This document shows, in pieces, positions 25,200 through 33,479 of a DNA stretch of 53,811 nucleotides. Below the pieces are notes generated by a model. That model was not told where the DNA came from. It saw nothing but the letters and a program-made list of their open reading frames with translations, and did not search any database. Made by a program: the position numbers and the translations under genes. Origin of the DNA: Acidimicrobiales bacterium (GTDB lineage: Bacteria; Actinomycetota; Acidimicrobiia; Acidimicrobiales; MedAcidi-G1); assembly GCA_014240365.1 (NCBI GenBank), contig JAAZXC010000005.1, forward strand, positions 1 to 53,811, read 5' to 3'. Numbering within the stretch: the first letter of the stretch is position 1; each line of letters begins with the position of its first letter.

Positions 25200-25535
25200 T
25201 CAACCGACGACGTCGGTCAACTCGTCGTCGTCGGGAACCTCGACACCGTCGACCCAGTAGAGGTAGAGGCTGGCGATGATCTCCTCGATCCCCTCAGGGT
25301 CAGAATCAGCGCCTGCCATCTCGACGGTGACGACGCTGCCGTTCATGTGGAGACCGGCGATTCCGCCACGTGCGAACAAGCGGCGGGCCAGCTCATCGGC
25401 CGGCGTGGCGCCGGCTATGTCATCACCGGCCCGGTAGCGCTCGTGACCCATACCGGTCAGGGAACGGTTGGTCTCGAAGCGGATGACGCCGGTACGCGAC
25501 GACGGCCTGCGGACGACGGTGATCGGCTGCCCCAT
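25200..25535 (-). CDS. Small Nfu/NifU N-terminal-domain-like protein
   Basis: A 111-residue acidic protein. The centre, VIRFETNRSLTGMGHERY followed by PADELARRLFARGGIAGLHMNGSVVTVEM, follows the Nfu N-terminal fold pattern (strand, loop, helix with LF...G...V, final strand). Nfu scaffold proteins carry this domain before a CxxC domain, but no cysteines are present, so it cannot itself ligate a cluster. A TAGCCT box lies 8 nt before the ATG. Stand-alone versions are seen in several actinobacteria without known role. Family assignment is moderate. Confidence 0.55.
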   Translation of the reverse strand: MGQPITVVRRPSSRTGVIRFETNRSLTGMGHERYRAGDDIAGATPADELARRLFARGGIAGLHMNGSVVTVEMAGADSDPEGIEEIIASLYLYWVDGVEVPDDDELTDVVG

Positions 25536-25546
25536 GGATGGTGAGG

Positions 25547-25990
25547 CTAGCGGTCGCTGTCAGCGCCTCGGTACGCCTCAGGGTCCGCTTCTCCCGAGTC
25601 GACCGCTCCAGCGGCGACGGCACGGTCAGCCCGCTGCAACAGCACCGCCAGGCCGATGGACACGCCGGCCAGCACCGTGTGTACGACCTTGAAGCCTGCC
25701 TCGTGGTCGGCGAGCAGCAGACCGACACCCCGAATGCCCCAGAAGGCGATCGTCCAGAGGCAGAAGATCGCCACCAGTCGGGTCGAGCCCAGCGGGCGGC
25801 GATGCCAGAGACCCAGCGGCAGGGTGGCGGTGACGGCGGCCAGCACCAGGAAGAGGAGGGCGACCACGATCCCCCATGCCCTGTCCCAGTTCACCAGGGT
25901 GTCGTCGCCGATGAGATTACGGATGCGACCCACCCACACGATGGCCGTCCAGGCGACCAGGAGCCAGAGGAGTACTACGACGCGCTGCAC
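25547..25990 (-). CDS. Conserved four-helix membrane protein, function unknown
   Basis: A 147-residue protein with four hydrophobic segments (about residues 3-20, 40-60, 70-90 and 98-117) and a hydrophilic acidic C-terminal tail (GEADPEAYRGADSD). No catalytic motif is recognisable. GTG 25990 lies 7 nt after TACCGT, a -10-like box, fitting a leaderless transcript. It is followed 11 bp later by the Nfu-like gene on the same strand, so the two may be cotranscribed. Function cannot be stated. Confidence 0.65.
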   Translation of the reverse strand: MQRVVVLLWLLVAWTAIVWVGRIRNLIGDDTLVNWDRAWGIVVALLFLVLAAVTATLPLGLWHRRPLGSTRLVAIFCLWTIAFWGIRGVGLLLADHEAGFKVVHTVLAGVSIGLAVLLQRADRAVAAGAVDSGEADPEAYRGADSDR

Positions 25991-26034
25991 GGATCAGACG
26001 GTAGCGACCACGCACCCGCATGGGAGAAGACGAC

Positions 26035-26730
26035 TCAGAACAGGCGGGTCGGGGCTCCGTGCCTGTCGCGGGGCGGCGCGCCAATGGACGGCAGCCCGTG
26101 CATGAACGACCAGCTTCGGCGGTGGTATCCGGTGGCACCCCGCTCGGCCAGTGCTGCACGGTGCACCGGGCTGGGATAGCCCTTGGACTGGGCGAACCCG
26201 AAACCCGGGTAGCGACCGTCGGCGTCACGCATGATCCGATCGCGGGTCACCTTGGCCAGCACCGAGGCCGCCGCTATCGAGAGGCAGGTTGCGTCGCCCT
26301 TCACGATCGTGCGGGCCCGGCCCCCACCCACGAAGTCCCAGTTGCCGTCAAGGAGCACCCGGTCCACGGTGACGCCCAGACCGTCGAGCGCCCGGCGGGC
26401 GGCCAGGCGTTGGGCGTCAGACATGCCCAGGTCATCGCACTCGTCGTTGCTGGCGTGGCCCACGGACCACGCCTCGGCCCATCCGGTGATGCGGTCGAAC
26501 AACGCCTCGCGCTCGGGCTCGGTGAGCATCTTGGAATCCCGAACCCCGGTGATGCGCCGGTTCCGGTCGGGAACCACCACCCCGACCGTCAACGGTCCGG
26601 CCCAGGCTCCCCTACCCACCTCGTCGAGGCCCGCCACCACCCTGTGGCCCGCGTCCCACAGGTCGCGTTCTGCAACCAGCCCCGGGGCCCTTCCCCTCAG
26701 AGCTGAGCGCATTCGGGTCCTACCGGCCAT
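26035..26730 (-). CDS. rnhB: Ribonuclease HII
   Basis: A 231-residue RNase H2 that cleaves RNA of RNA-DNA hybrids and misincorporated ribonucleotides. Catalytic residues are visible: Asp36 and Glu37 in AGLDEVGRGAWAGPL, then DRVLLDGNWDF and the VKGDATCLSIAAASVLAKVTR block. The YPGFGFAQSKGYPSPVH substrate-binding loop follows. ATG 26730 begins 6 nt after TAGGGT (26737-26742), so the transcript is probably leaderless. That promoter overlaps the stop codon of the upstream unknown gene. Confidence 0.95.
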   Translation of the reverse strand: MAGRTRMRSALRGRAPGLVAERDLWDAGHRVVAGLDEVGRGAWAGPLTVGVVVPDRNRRITGVRDSKMLTEPEREALFDRITGWAEAWSVGHASNDECDDLGMSDAQRLAARRALDGLGVTVDRVLLDGNWDFVGGGRARTIVKGDATCLSIAAASVLAKVTRDRIMRDADGRYPGFGFAQSKGYPSPVHRAALAERGATGYHRRSWSFMHGLPSIGAPPRDRHGAPTRLF

Positions 26731-26739
26731 GGCCCGACC

Positions 26740-28269
26740 CTAGGAGAACGATCCACCCTCGGCAGATGGAGAGGTGGACGGACCACCAGATTCTCCGGGC
26801 GGTGGCCCGGGCGCCGGGCCGGATGGGGAACGGGGTGGGGGCACCCGACCCGCCGGAGCTGCCAACAGGACCTCACCGGTCGCTTCGACCGTCGAGAAGG
26901 CGGTGTCCAGACCCGGGACCCGCAGCACCACAGGGCCGTCATCGTGACGCTCCAACTCCCACAGCAGGGCAGGCCTCTCGCCATGCCACCTGACGGCGTA
27001 GCCGAGACGTCCGAACGGAGTTGCCAGGCCGTGGACCTCGACGCCGCCGCCCAACCAGGAATCCGGGATGTCCACCAACAGGTCCAGCCCGTCCACCGAA
27101 CTGTGCGCCAGGCGGTCAGCCAGAGAGCGCAATGAGATCGTGGCCGCATCGGTCGTCACCAGGTTCGACGGCCCGGCCACGTCCACCAGTACGCCGGCGT
27201 CGGCGGCCGCCCGGGTGTCACCCAGGGCCGTGAAGAGCCCTGACATCCGCTCCAGGGCCCACCGGTCTGTCGGGATGTCTCCGGCCGACCGGACCAGGTC
27301 CTCCAGCGGGATCCCACCGGAACCGGAGAACCACCCGGGTTCGCGATCCAGCATCCAGAGCCATGCGGCAGCCACCAGACGGTCCCCGGGCGCACCGTTC
27401 GACTCGAGCAGGCACTCCACCGCCCTACGCCCGATACCCCACCTGCACAGCTCCACGGCTCCGGCTGGGGTCGGGTCCGCCAGCATGAGGTCCACGAGGT
27501 TCCGCTGTACCGAGTCCGCCAGAGGCTGGTCCGGCAGGTCCACCGTTGCCGCACCTGCCAGGTGACCCGCCCACCCGGCGGCAACCCGTTCCGCCGACGG
27601 GAACACGGCCGACGGGTTGTCCACCAGGTCGCCTGCCGGCACCGCGAACCTGAGGGCCGCACGATGCGGCAGGGGAACGATCAGAGCGCCGGCTGCGGCG
27701 CCGATCCGGCACCTGACGGGTTCGGGCACTTCGAGCACCGCCCGACCGCTGGTCACCGTCTCCCAGAGGTCGTCCGCCGCATCCACGATGGCGTAGCGAC
27801 CGGGTTCGCGGTCCACGACCAGGGCCGTTTCACCATCCACCTCAAGGCGCCGACCGTCCACCGCTATGCGACGTAGCGCCCCACCCTGAGCGGCCTGGAC
27901 GGTCACCGCCACGGCCACCGGAACCGGGGTCTCGTTGACCAGCTCGACTACGACGGCAGCGCCTGAGGACCCGCTGGCAAGGGTCGCCCAGGTCGTAGCC
28001 ACCACGTCGCCACCTGCCACGCGCATGCGGGTGACCAGCACTGGTGCAGGCCCCGGCCGGTCCTGGCGCACGGCTGCTTCCACGGCCGGGGCGTACCAGC
28101 GGTCCTCACCACCGATCCAGAACTCCACCCGACGCGGGGTTCCGGACGGATAGATGGAGGCCCGGGCGTCGACCACGGCCCGGAAGCCATCGTCGGTACC
28201 CAGGCGGGTGCCTGCGGGTTCCAGAACCGGAGTTCTACGTCTCCGGAAAAGGTCGGTGAACCGGGACAT
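26740..28269 (-). CDS. Conserved hypothetical protein, 509 residues
   Basis: Not recognised. ATG 28269 overlaps the stop of gpsA (ATGA); a longer reading would lie inside gpsA. The N-terminus is basic (SRFTDLFRRRRTP). Residues up to about 250 are rich in beta-strand patterns (VVVELVNETPVPVAVAVTVQA), suggesting a beta-sandwich. The middle is helical with Trp-rich segments (AAWLWMLDREPGWF), and a further beta-rich part follows (RLGYAVRWHGERPALLWEL). The last 45 residues are Pro/Ser/Gly-rich and probably disordered. The middle-plus-beta layout recalls glycoside-hydrolase-associated proteins only loosely. Coupling to gpsA hints at envelope or lipid metabolism, but this is inference. Confidence 0.7.
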   Translation of the reverse strand: MSRFTDLFRRRRTPVLEPAGTRLGTDDGFRAVVDARASIYPSGTPRRVEFWIGGEDRWYAPAVEAAVRQDRPGPAPVLVTRMRVAGGDVVATTWATLASGSSGAAVVVELVNETPVPVAVAVTVQAAQGGALRRIAVDGRRLEVDGETALVVDREPGRYAIVDAADDLWETVTSGRAVLEVPEPVRCRIGAAAGALIVPLPHRAALRFAVPAGDLVDNPSAVFPSAERVAAGWAGHLAGAATVDLPDQPLADSVQRNLVDLMLADPTPAGAVELCRWGIGRRAVECLLESNGAPGDRLVAAAWLWMLDREPGWFSGSGGIPLEDLVRSAGDIPTDRWALERMSGLFTALGDTRAAADAGVLVDVAGPSNLVTTDAATISLRSLADRLAHSSVDGLDLLVDIPDSWLGGGVEVHGLATPFGRLGYAVRWHGERPALLWELERHDDGPVVLRVPGLDTAFSTVEATGEVLLAAPAGRVPPPRSPSGPAPGPPPGESGGPSTSPSAEGGSFS

Positions 28270-29285
28270 CAGGTGGTCGACACCTCGGGGCCTGCCCGGC
28301 GTGACATGAGGGTCGACCACACCTCGGTTGGCGAGTGGCCGAGGTCGAACACCGACCGCACGCCCTCGGCGACGGGAACCTCCACGCCCACGGTGGCGGC
28401 CATCTCGCAGGCGACAGCAGCGGTGCGAACCCCTTCGGCAACCTGGTCCATGCCGGCCAGCACACTCTCCGGCGAAGCGCCACGCCCCACCTGCTCGCCT
28501 ACCCAGCGGTTCCGACTCTGGGGACTCACGCAGGTGGCCATGACGTCGCCCATGCCGGCCAGACCGGCAAAGGTCATCGGGTCGCCGCCCATAGCGACAC
28601 CGAGTCGCGTCATCTCGGCCAGGCCACGGGTGATGAGGGCCGCCCGGGCATTGTCGCCCGTGTCGAGCCCCTCGGCCATCCCGGCGGCCAGGGCAATCAC
28701 ATTCTTCAACGCCCCAGCCAGCTCGCAGCCGACCAGGTCGTCGTTGGTGTAGACCCGCAGCCGCTCGGATGCCAGCAGTCCCTGCAGCGCAGTTGCGGCT
28801 GCCGGATCGGTGGCAGCAATGACGGTCGCCGCCGATCGCCCCTCCAGGATCTCCCTGGCCAGGTTCGGCCCGGTGAGGACTCCCACGGGTCGCCCCGACA
28901 GCACGTCGGCGGCCACCTGGCTCATGCGTAGCCCGGTCGAACGCTCGAACCCCTTCGTCAGGCTGATGACGGGAACCTCCGGTCCGACGGCGTCCACCAC
29001 CGATTCGAGAACCTGGCGGAATCCGTGGCTGGGAACGCCCATCACCAGCATGTCAGCGCCCCTGACAGCCGACCCCAGGTCGTCGGTGGCATCGAGTTGT
29101 GCGGGTAGCGCGTAGCCGTCAAGGTGGCGGCGATTGCCGCGACCGGCGGCCACGTCGGCAGCTACGTCGGCTCTCCGGGACCACAGCACGGTCGACACCG
29201 CGGGAGCCAGCAGGGCGGCAACCGTCGTCCCCCATGAGCCGGCCCCGATGACCGCCACCCTCGATACCGCGCTACCGCCAGACAT
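28269..29285 (-). CDS. gpsA: NAD(P)-dependent glycerol-3-phosphate dehydrogenase
   Basis: A 338-residue enzyme making sn-glycerol 3-phosphate from dihydroxyacetone phosphate for phospholipid synthesis. The Rossmann loop AVIGAGSWGTTVAALL (GxGxxG at residues 14-19), ISLTKGFE and the substrate-binding/catalytic stretch ALKNVIALAAGMAEGL (with the conserved Lys) are all present. ATG 29285 lies 6 nt after TAGGGT (29292-29297), indicating a leaderless mRNA. The downstream unknown gene overlaps by ATGA. Confidence 0.95.
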   Translation of the reverse strand: MSGGSAVSRVAVIGAGSWGTTVAALLAPAVSTVLWSRRADVAADVAAGRGNRRHLDGYALPAQLDATDDLGSAVRGADMLVMGVPSHGFRQVLESVVDAVGPEVPVISLTKGFERSTGLRMSQVAADVLSGRPVGVLTGPNLAREILEGRSAATVIAATDPAAATALQGLLASERLRVYTNDDLVGCELAGALKNVIALAAGMAEGLDTGDNARAALITRGLAEMTRLGVAMGGDPMTFAGLAGMGDVMATCVSPQSRNRWVGEQVGRGASPESVLAGMDQVAEGVRTAAVACEMAATVGVEVPVAEGVRSVFDLGHSPTEVWSTLMSRRAGPEVSTT

Positions 29286-29385
29286 GGCGCAACCCTACGG
29301 GCCGGTACCCGGTGCCCCCGGCCGCAGCGCCGCCCGGACGCGCTACGCAACGGCGGCTCCCGGCATCGACCCATAGGCTGCGCCG
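29286..29385. promoter_or_regulatory. Divergent leaderless promoters for gpsA and cofC
   Basis: On the minus strand TAGGGT (29292-29297) precedes the gpsA ATG by 6 nt. On the plus strand TAGGCT (29374-29379) precedes the cofC GTG by 6 nt. No convincing SD lies before either start, so both are probably leaderless. -35 elements are weak. Confidence 0.6.
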
Positions 29386-29949
29386 GTGTCCGGAACCGTG
29401 GCTGTGCTGATCCCGGTGAAGGCCTTCGGAGCGGCCAAGGGCCGTCTCGCCGAGGTCCTCGACGCTGAGGCCCGGGCCGACCTGGCCCGGAGCATGGCCG
29501 CCATCGTGGTGGCCGCTGCGGCTCCCCTCCCCGTGACCGTGGTCTGCGACGACGATGACGTGGATGCCTGGGCCCGATCGGTGGGTGCCGACGTGGTCAG
29601 GGTCGAGGGACCCGGCCTGAACCGCGCTGTGGAAGCCGGAATGGATGCCCTTACCGCCGACGGGGTGGCAATGGTGGTCGTGGCCCACGCAGACCTGCCA
29701 CGCGCCACCCGGCTGGACCACTGCGCCGGGTTCGACGGGATCACGCTGGTGCCGGACCGCCACCATGACGGCACTCCGGTGGCAGCAGTACCCACCGGTA
29801 CCGGTTTCCGGTTCGCCTACGGTTCGGGCTCGTTCGCGGCCCACGTGGCCGAAGCGGAACGCCTGGGGCTGGCTTGGCGCAGCCTGCTGGACCCCGATCT
29901 GGCCTGGGACGTGGACGGCCCCGACGACCTGGCGGCGCTGGAGGGCTGA
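29386..29949 (+). CDS. 2-phospho-L-lactate/phosphoenolpyruvate guanylyltransferase of F420 biosynthesis (CofC/FbiD)
   Basis: A 187-residue nucleotidyltransferase with the family's entry VLIPVKAFGAAKGRLAEVL (Lys-rich nucleotide loop), VVCDDDDVDAWA, VVVAHADLPRA and DLAWDVDGPDDLAAL near the C-terminus. It activates 2-phospholactate or phosphoenolpyruvate with GTP to supply the side chain of deazaflavin F420. GTG 29386 follows TAGGCT by 6 nt. No other F420 genes are adjacent. Its presence supports F420-dependent chemistry in this organism, relevant to the luciferase-like oxidoreductase in the purine cluster. Confidence 0.85.
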   Translation: MSGTVAVLIPVKAFGAAKGRLAEVLDAEARADLARSMAAIVVAAAAPLPVTVVCDDDDVDAWARSVGADVVRVEGPGLNRAVEAGMDALTADGVAMVVVAHADLPRATRLDHCAGFDGITLVPDRHHDGTPVAAVPTGTGFRFAYGSGSFAAHVAEAERLGLAWRSLLDPDLAWDVDGPDDLAALEG

Positions 29950-29952
29950 GTT

Positions 29953-29971
29953 CGGCGCCGGGTCAGCGCCG
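29953..29971. terminator. Hairpin between convergent cofC and ABC exporter genes
   Basis: CGGCGC (29953-29958) and GCGCCG (29966-29971) pair around a 7-nt loop in the 13-bp gap and the 3' end of the ABC permease gene. It is placed to stop transcription from both sides, but the stem is short and no T-run is present. Confidence 0.4.
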
Positions 29972-30790
29972 GCTGCTGCGGCCCCGGCCACCACCGGAGC
30001 CGGTACCCGTGGACGGCTCCCACCGGAACCGCCGGACGACCACGATGGCCCCGAGCAGGCCCCACGCTGCGATCCGCAGTAGCAGGTCGGGCTCCCACGC
30101 CGAGCCTGTCCGGAACGGATCGAAGGCCGCATAGAAGGCCTCCACGAATGGCTTCACCGGGAAGACGTCACCGGCGACGTCCAACCAGCGTGCCGGATCC
30201 GGCACGACCACGAACACGTTGGAGATGAACGCCACCGGCAGGATCGTGGCCTGGGCCAGCGCCGGTGCCGACTGCCCCGACGGGGCGACTGCCGCCAGGG
30301 CGAGGCCCAGCATCGAGAAGGAGGCCACCCCCACCACGAAGGTGACCACGGCCGCCGGGATCCGGTCCGCCTGCATCTCGAGGCCGTAGAGGCCGAAGCC
30401 GACGGCCAGCATCACCAGCGAGCCGACCACCGCTATGGCAACGGCCGATCCGACGATTCCGCCCATGTAGACCCACCGTGGCAGCGGCGTGCTGCGGATC
30501 CGCATGAGGATCCCCTCGTCGCGGTAGATCGCCGTGGTAATCCCGATGTTGGTGTAGGTGGCCGAAACGGCGGTGAACACGGCCAGGCCCGGGGCGTAGA
30601 ACTGCGCTGCCGCCACCGCCTGTCCGGGTGCCACTTGTATGTCGTCGAAGATCGCCCCGAAGAGGAGCAGGAAGATGAGAGGGAACGCCAGGGTGAAGAA
30701 CGCCGAGATGGCGGTCCGCCTGAACAGGCGGTTCTGGTAGCCGACCTGTCTGACCAGCAGCGCCATCGAGGAGGGGAAGCGGTCAACCAC
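29963..30790 (-). CDS. ABC-2 type exporter permease
   Basis: A 275-residue membrane protein with six main hydrophobic helices and the ABC-2 profile: an N-terminal amphipathic stretch (RQVGYQNRLFRRTAISAFF), an ITTAIYRDEGILMRIRSTPLP loop that contacts the ATPase, then a helical hairpin domain. It overlaps the ATPase gene by 8 bp. Together they resemble daunorubicin-type (DrrAB) exporters for drugs, lipids or polyketides. The C-terminus is Gly/Arg-rich. Substrate is unknown. Confidence 0.85.
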   Translation of the reverse strand: MVDRFPSSMALLVRQVGYQNRLFRRTAISAFFTLAFPLIFLLLFGAIFDDIQVAPGQAVAAAQFYAPGLAVFTAVSATYTNIGITTAIYRDEGILMRIRSTPLPRWVYMGGIVGSAVAIAVVGSLVMLAVGFGLYGLEMQADRIPAAVVTFVVGVASFSMLGLALAAVAPSGQSAPALAQATILPVAFISNVFVVVPDPARWLDVAGDVFPVKPFVEAFYAAFDPFRTGSAWEPDLLLRIAAWGLLGAIVVVRRFRWEPSTGTGSGGGRGRSSRR

Positions 30791-31733
30791 CGGAGGTCCC
30801 GCCGGCTTCGAGGTCGTCGGGGTCCCCGCCGTGACCGATGAGGTCCAGGTAGACGTCCTCGAGGGTGGGGCGGTTCACCTCCAGGCCGTCAAGTTCAAGG
30901 GAGCGCTCCAGCGCCCACGTCGTGAGGTGGTGGAGGTCGGCCGTGGGAGCCGGGGTCCTGACCTCCAGCACGCCGTTGCGCACAGAGGCCCGGCCCGCCA
31001 GCGCGGACAACAGGCCGTCGACGGTTCCGCTCGCCTCGGCGGGGAACCGGATCCGGATCAGCGTGTCGCGCTCGGCGCCGCCCCGCAGTTCGTCGGGGGT
31101 ACCCGTGGCGACCACCCGACCATCGGCGATGACCAGGACGCGGTCGGCCAGGGCCTCCACCTCGTCCATGTAGTGGCTGGTCAGCAGGATGGTCTTTCCC
31201 AGCGAGCGCAGGCCGTCCACCATCTCCCACGCCTGGCGACGCGCCGACGGGTCGAAGCCGGTGGTCGGCTCGTCCAGGAACAACAGGTCCGGGTCGCCGA
31301 TCAGGCCGGTGGCCAGGTCGATGCGCCGCTTCTGTCCGCCTGACATCCGATGCGTACGCCGGTCGCCGAGGCCGTCGAGGCCCACGAGGTCCAGCACGTC
31401 GTCCACTCCCAGGCGCCGCGTGTAACAGGCGCCGTAGTGCTCCAGCACCTCGCGCACGGTCAGCTCCCGCTCGATCCCGACCTCCTGGAGGACGATCCCG
31501 ATGCGGTCCCGGAACTCCCGACCACCATCGGCTGGGTCCCGACCGAGCACCTCGACCGTGCCCGCGTCACGGTGCCGGTGGCCCTCGAGGATCTCTAGCG
31601 TTGTCGACTTGCCTGCTCCGTTGGGACCCAGCAGGGCGAACACCTCACCACGCTCCACGGTGAACGAGATGTCGTCGACTGCCAGCACCTCGCCGTATGA
31701 CCTGGTCAGGCTGGAGACGGCGACCGCTGGCAC
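30783..31733 (-). CDS. ABC-2 type exporter ATPase (DrrA-like)
   Basis: A 316-residue ATPase. Walker A GPNGAGKS is at about residues 36-43, signature MSGGQKRRIDLATGL at about 135, Walker B LLFLDEPTTGFD next, and the switch His in LLTSHYMDE. The roughly 95-residue C-terminal extension is typical of DrrA-type exporters. GTG 31733 is preferred: TAGGGT (31741-31746) stands 7 nt before it, indicating a leaderless transcript, and it directly precedes VPAVAVSSLTRSYG. Longer readings add low-quality arginine-rich sequence. It is cotranscribed with the permease gene. Confidence 0.85.
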   Translation of the reverse strand: MPAVAVSSLTRSYGEVLAVDDISFTVERGEVFALLGPNGAGKSTTLEILEGHRHRDAGTVEVLGRDPADGGREFRDRIGIVLQEVGIERELTVREVLEHYGACYTRRLGVDDVLDLVGLDGLGDRRTHRMSGGQKRRIDLATGLIGDPDLLFLDEPTTGFDPSARRQAWEMVDGLRSLGKTILLTSHYMDEVEALADRVLVIADGRVVATGTPDELRGGAERDTLIRIRFPAEASGTVDGLLSALAGRASVRNGVLEVRTPAPTADLHHLTTWALERSLELDGLEVNRPTLEDVYLDLIGHGGDPDDLEAGGTSGG

Positions 31734-31835
31734 GCCGGCGACCCTACCGGTCGGGTTCGCGCGCTCCGGCCCACGCCCGTGCCGTCGACTCCGGTTCCTT
31801 TGCGGCGCAACGCCCACCTGTCAGACTTCCGTCCC

Positions 31836-32414
31836 ATGGAGACAGTTGGCTTCGAGCACATGGTGGACGGCACCCCGGAGGACTACGAGTTGATCTGCCG
31901 CGAGCTGGTGGCCCACAAGGCGGCACACCTCACGGACCACCTTCTGGCCACCCTGAAGGCCATGGCCGGTCCGATGCTGGGCTACCCGGTGGACCGGTTC
32001 CACCACAGCCTCCAGAGCGCCACCCGGGCGCTACGCAACGGCGAGGCTGACGAGATGGTGGTGGCCGCCCTGCTGCACGACGTGGGCGACCCCATTGCCC
32101 CGGAGAACCACAGTGCCGTGGCCGCCGACATCCTGAGGCCGTATGTGGACGAGCGCACCCACTGGATCGTCCGGCACCATGGCGTATTCCAGGGGTACTA
32201 CTACTTCCACCACCTGGGCGCCGATCCCGATGCCAGGGAGCAGTTCCGGGAGCACGAGTGGTTCGACGACTGCGCGGCGTTCTGCGCCGAGTACGACCAG
32301 AACTGCTTCGAGCGGAACTACGACGAGATGGCGTTGGAGGACTTCGAGCCGCTGGTGCGCGAGGTGTTCTCACGCGACAGCCGCTACCCGCTCCCGTCCA
32401 TGACCCTGGCCTGA
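31836..32414 (+). CDS. HD-domain phosphohydrolase-like protein
   Basis: A 192-residue HD-superfamily protein. The first metal His lies in DRFHHSLQSATRA (H56/H57), the HD doublet is in AALLHDVGD (H81-D82), and WIVRHHGVFQGYYYFHHLG provides further histidines. It resembles predicted HD phosphohydrolases (COG4341) and the PhnZ-like oxygenase branch that uses a di-iron HD site; the family cannot be split by eye. ATG 31836 is used; an upstream in-frame start would add 19 poorly conserved residues. It is monocistronic between divergent or convergent neighbours. Confidence 0.75.
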   Translation: METVGFEHMVDGTPEDYELICRELVAHKAAHLTDHLLATLKAMAGPMLGYPVDRFHHSLQSATRALRNGEADEMVVAALLHDVGDPIAPENHSAVAADILRPYVDERTHWIVRHHGVFQGYYYFHHLGADPDAREQFREHEWFDDCAAFCAEYDQNCFERNYDEMALEDFEPLVREVFSRDSRYPLPSMTLA

Positions 32415-32457
32415 TTCACCGTCATCCGGCTTCTGGCGACCATCCGGACGGCCCGCG

Positions 32458-33399
32458 CTAAGGCTCCAACACCACCTTGATGGCCCCGACGGAACGATCG
32501 GCGGCCACCCGGAAGGCCTCGGGGGCGTCGTCCAGGGAGAACCTGTGGGTGATAACCGCCTCGGACAGTTCGGGGACCGCCGCCAGGAGCGCCGCCGCCT
32601 CGTCCACATCACGTACGTCCGGCCCGTGCCGGCCCGAGCAGCCATACATGGACGACGGCCGGAGGCTGACCTCCTTGAGAAACATGGACATGACGTTCGG
32701 GATGGCGATCCCCTCCCAGTAGACGGCCGGTATCGACACCGTCCCACCCGGACGGGCATGGTCGATCGCCGCCACCAGGGCGCTCTCGGTGCCGGCTGCC
32801 TCGATGACCACGTCGTACTCACCCGACGCAGCCGTACCAGCGCCCAGGCGTTCACCGGCCGCCACCTGGTGGGCATGGCGGGCAGACAGATCCACCTCGG
32901 CGCCCAGGTGACGGGCCGCAGCCACCGCGGTCAGGCCGATGGTCCCTCCGCCAACCACCAGGACGCGCTGGCCCGACTGCACGTCGGCCACGTTCACGGC
33001 GTGCACCGACACGGCGATCGGCTCGACCAGGCAGGCATCGCTGACTGGCACACCGCCCACCAGCGGGACGATGCATGCCGGGTCAACCAGGATCCGGTCG
33101 GCCATACCGCCATCCATGGCCAGGCCGTAGAGCGCCATGGCCCGGCACTGCTGCTCGGCGCCAGCCGCACACCGGTCGCAGGTGCCGCAGGCCAGCGTGG
33201 GCCGGATGGCAACCTCCGTGCCGTCGGAGAGGCGGCCGGCCACCTCGTGGCCGAACGTGTTGGAGAGGCCGAATCCGGCCATGTGCAGGTCGGAGCCGCA
33301 GATGCCGGCGGAGGCCACATCGACCATCACGCCGTCGCCGGTCGGATCGTCCACCTCGACGACCCGGAACCCTCCGTCAACCGTCCGCACCGCGCGCAT
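32458..33399 (-). CDS. Zinc-dependent alcohol dehydrogenase (MDR superfamily)
   Basis: A 313-residue medium-chain dehydrogenase. The catalytic zinc site uses Cys34 (SAGICGSDLH) and His51-Glu52 (FGHEVAG). The structural zinc lobe is intact at C71, C74, C77 and C85 (CGTCDRCAAGAEQQC). The NAD(P) fold shows LVVGGGTIGLTAVAAARHLG. The ATG has GAGGAGGGGG just upstream. Length is slightly short for the family (about 340). It is divergent from the cytochrome P450 gene over an 80-bp gap, so it could oxidise an alcohol formed by the P450, but the substrate is unknown. Confidence 0.85.
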   Translation of the reverse strand: MRAVRTVDGGFRVVEVDDPTGDGVMVDVASAGICGSDLHMAGFGLSNTFGHEVAGRLSDGTEVAIRPTLACGTCDRCAAGAEQQCRAMALYGLAMDGGMADRILVDPACIVPLVGGVPVSDACLVEPIAVSVHAVNVADVQSGQRVLVVGGGTIGLTAVAAARHLGAEVDLSARHAHQVAAGERLGAGTAASGEYDVVIEAAGTESALVAAIDHARPGGTVSIPAVYWEGIAIPNVMSMFLKEVSLRPSSMYGCSGRHGPDVRDVDEAAALLAAVPELSEAVITHRFSLDDAPEAFRVAADRSVGAIKVVLEP

Positions 33400-33479
33400 G
33401 GTGCCCCCTCCTCGCTGTCGAACACCGCGGACCGCTGCCCGCTTTCAGTCGATCAATGACACGACCGTACGATCCATCC

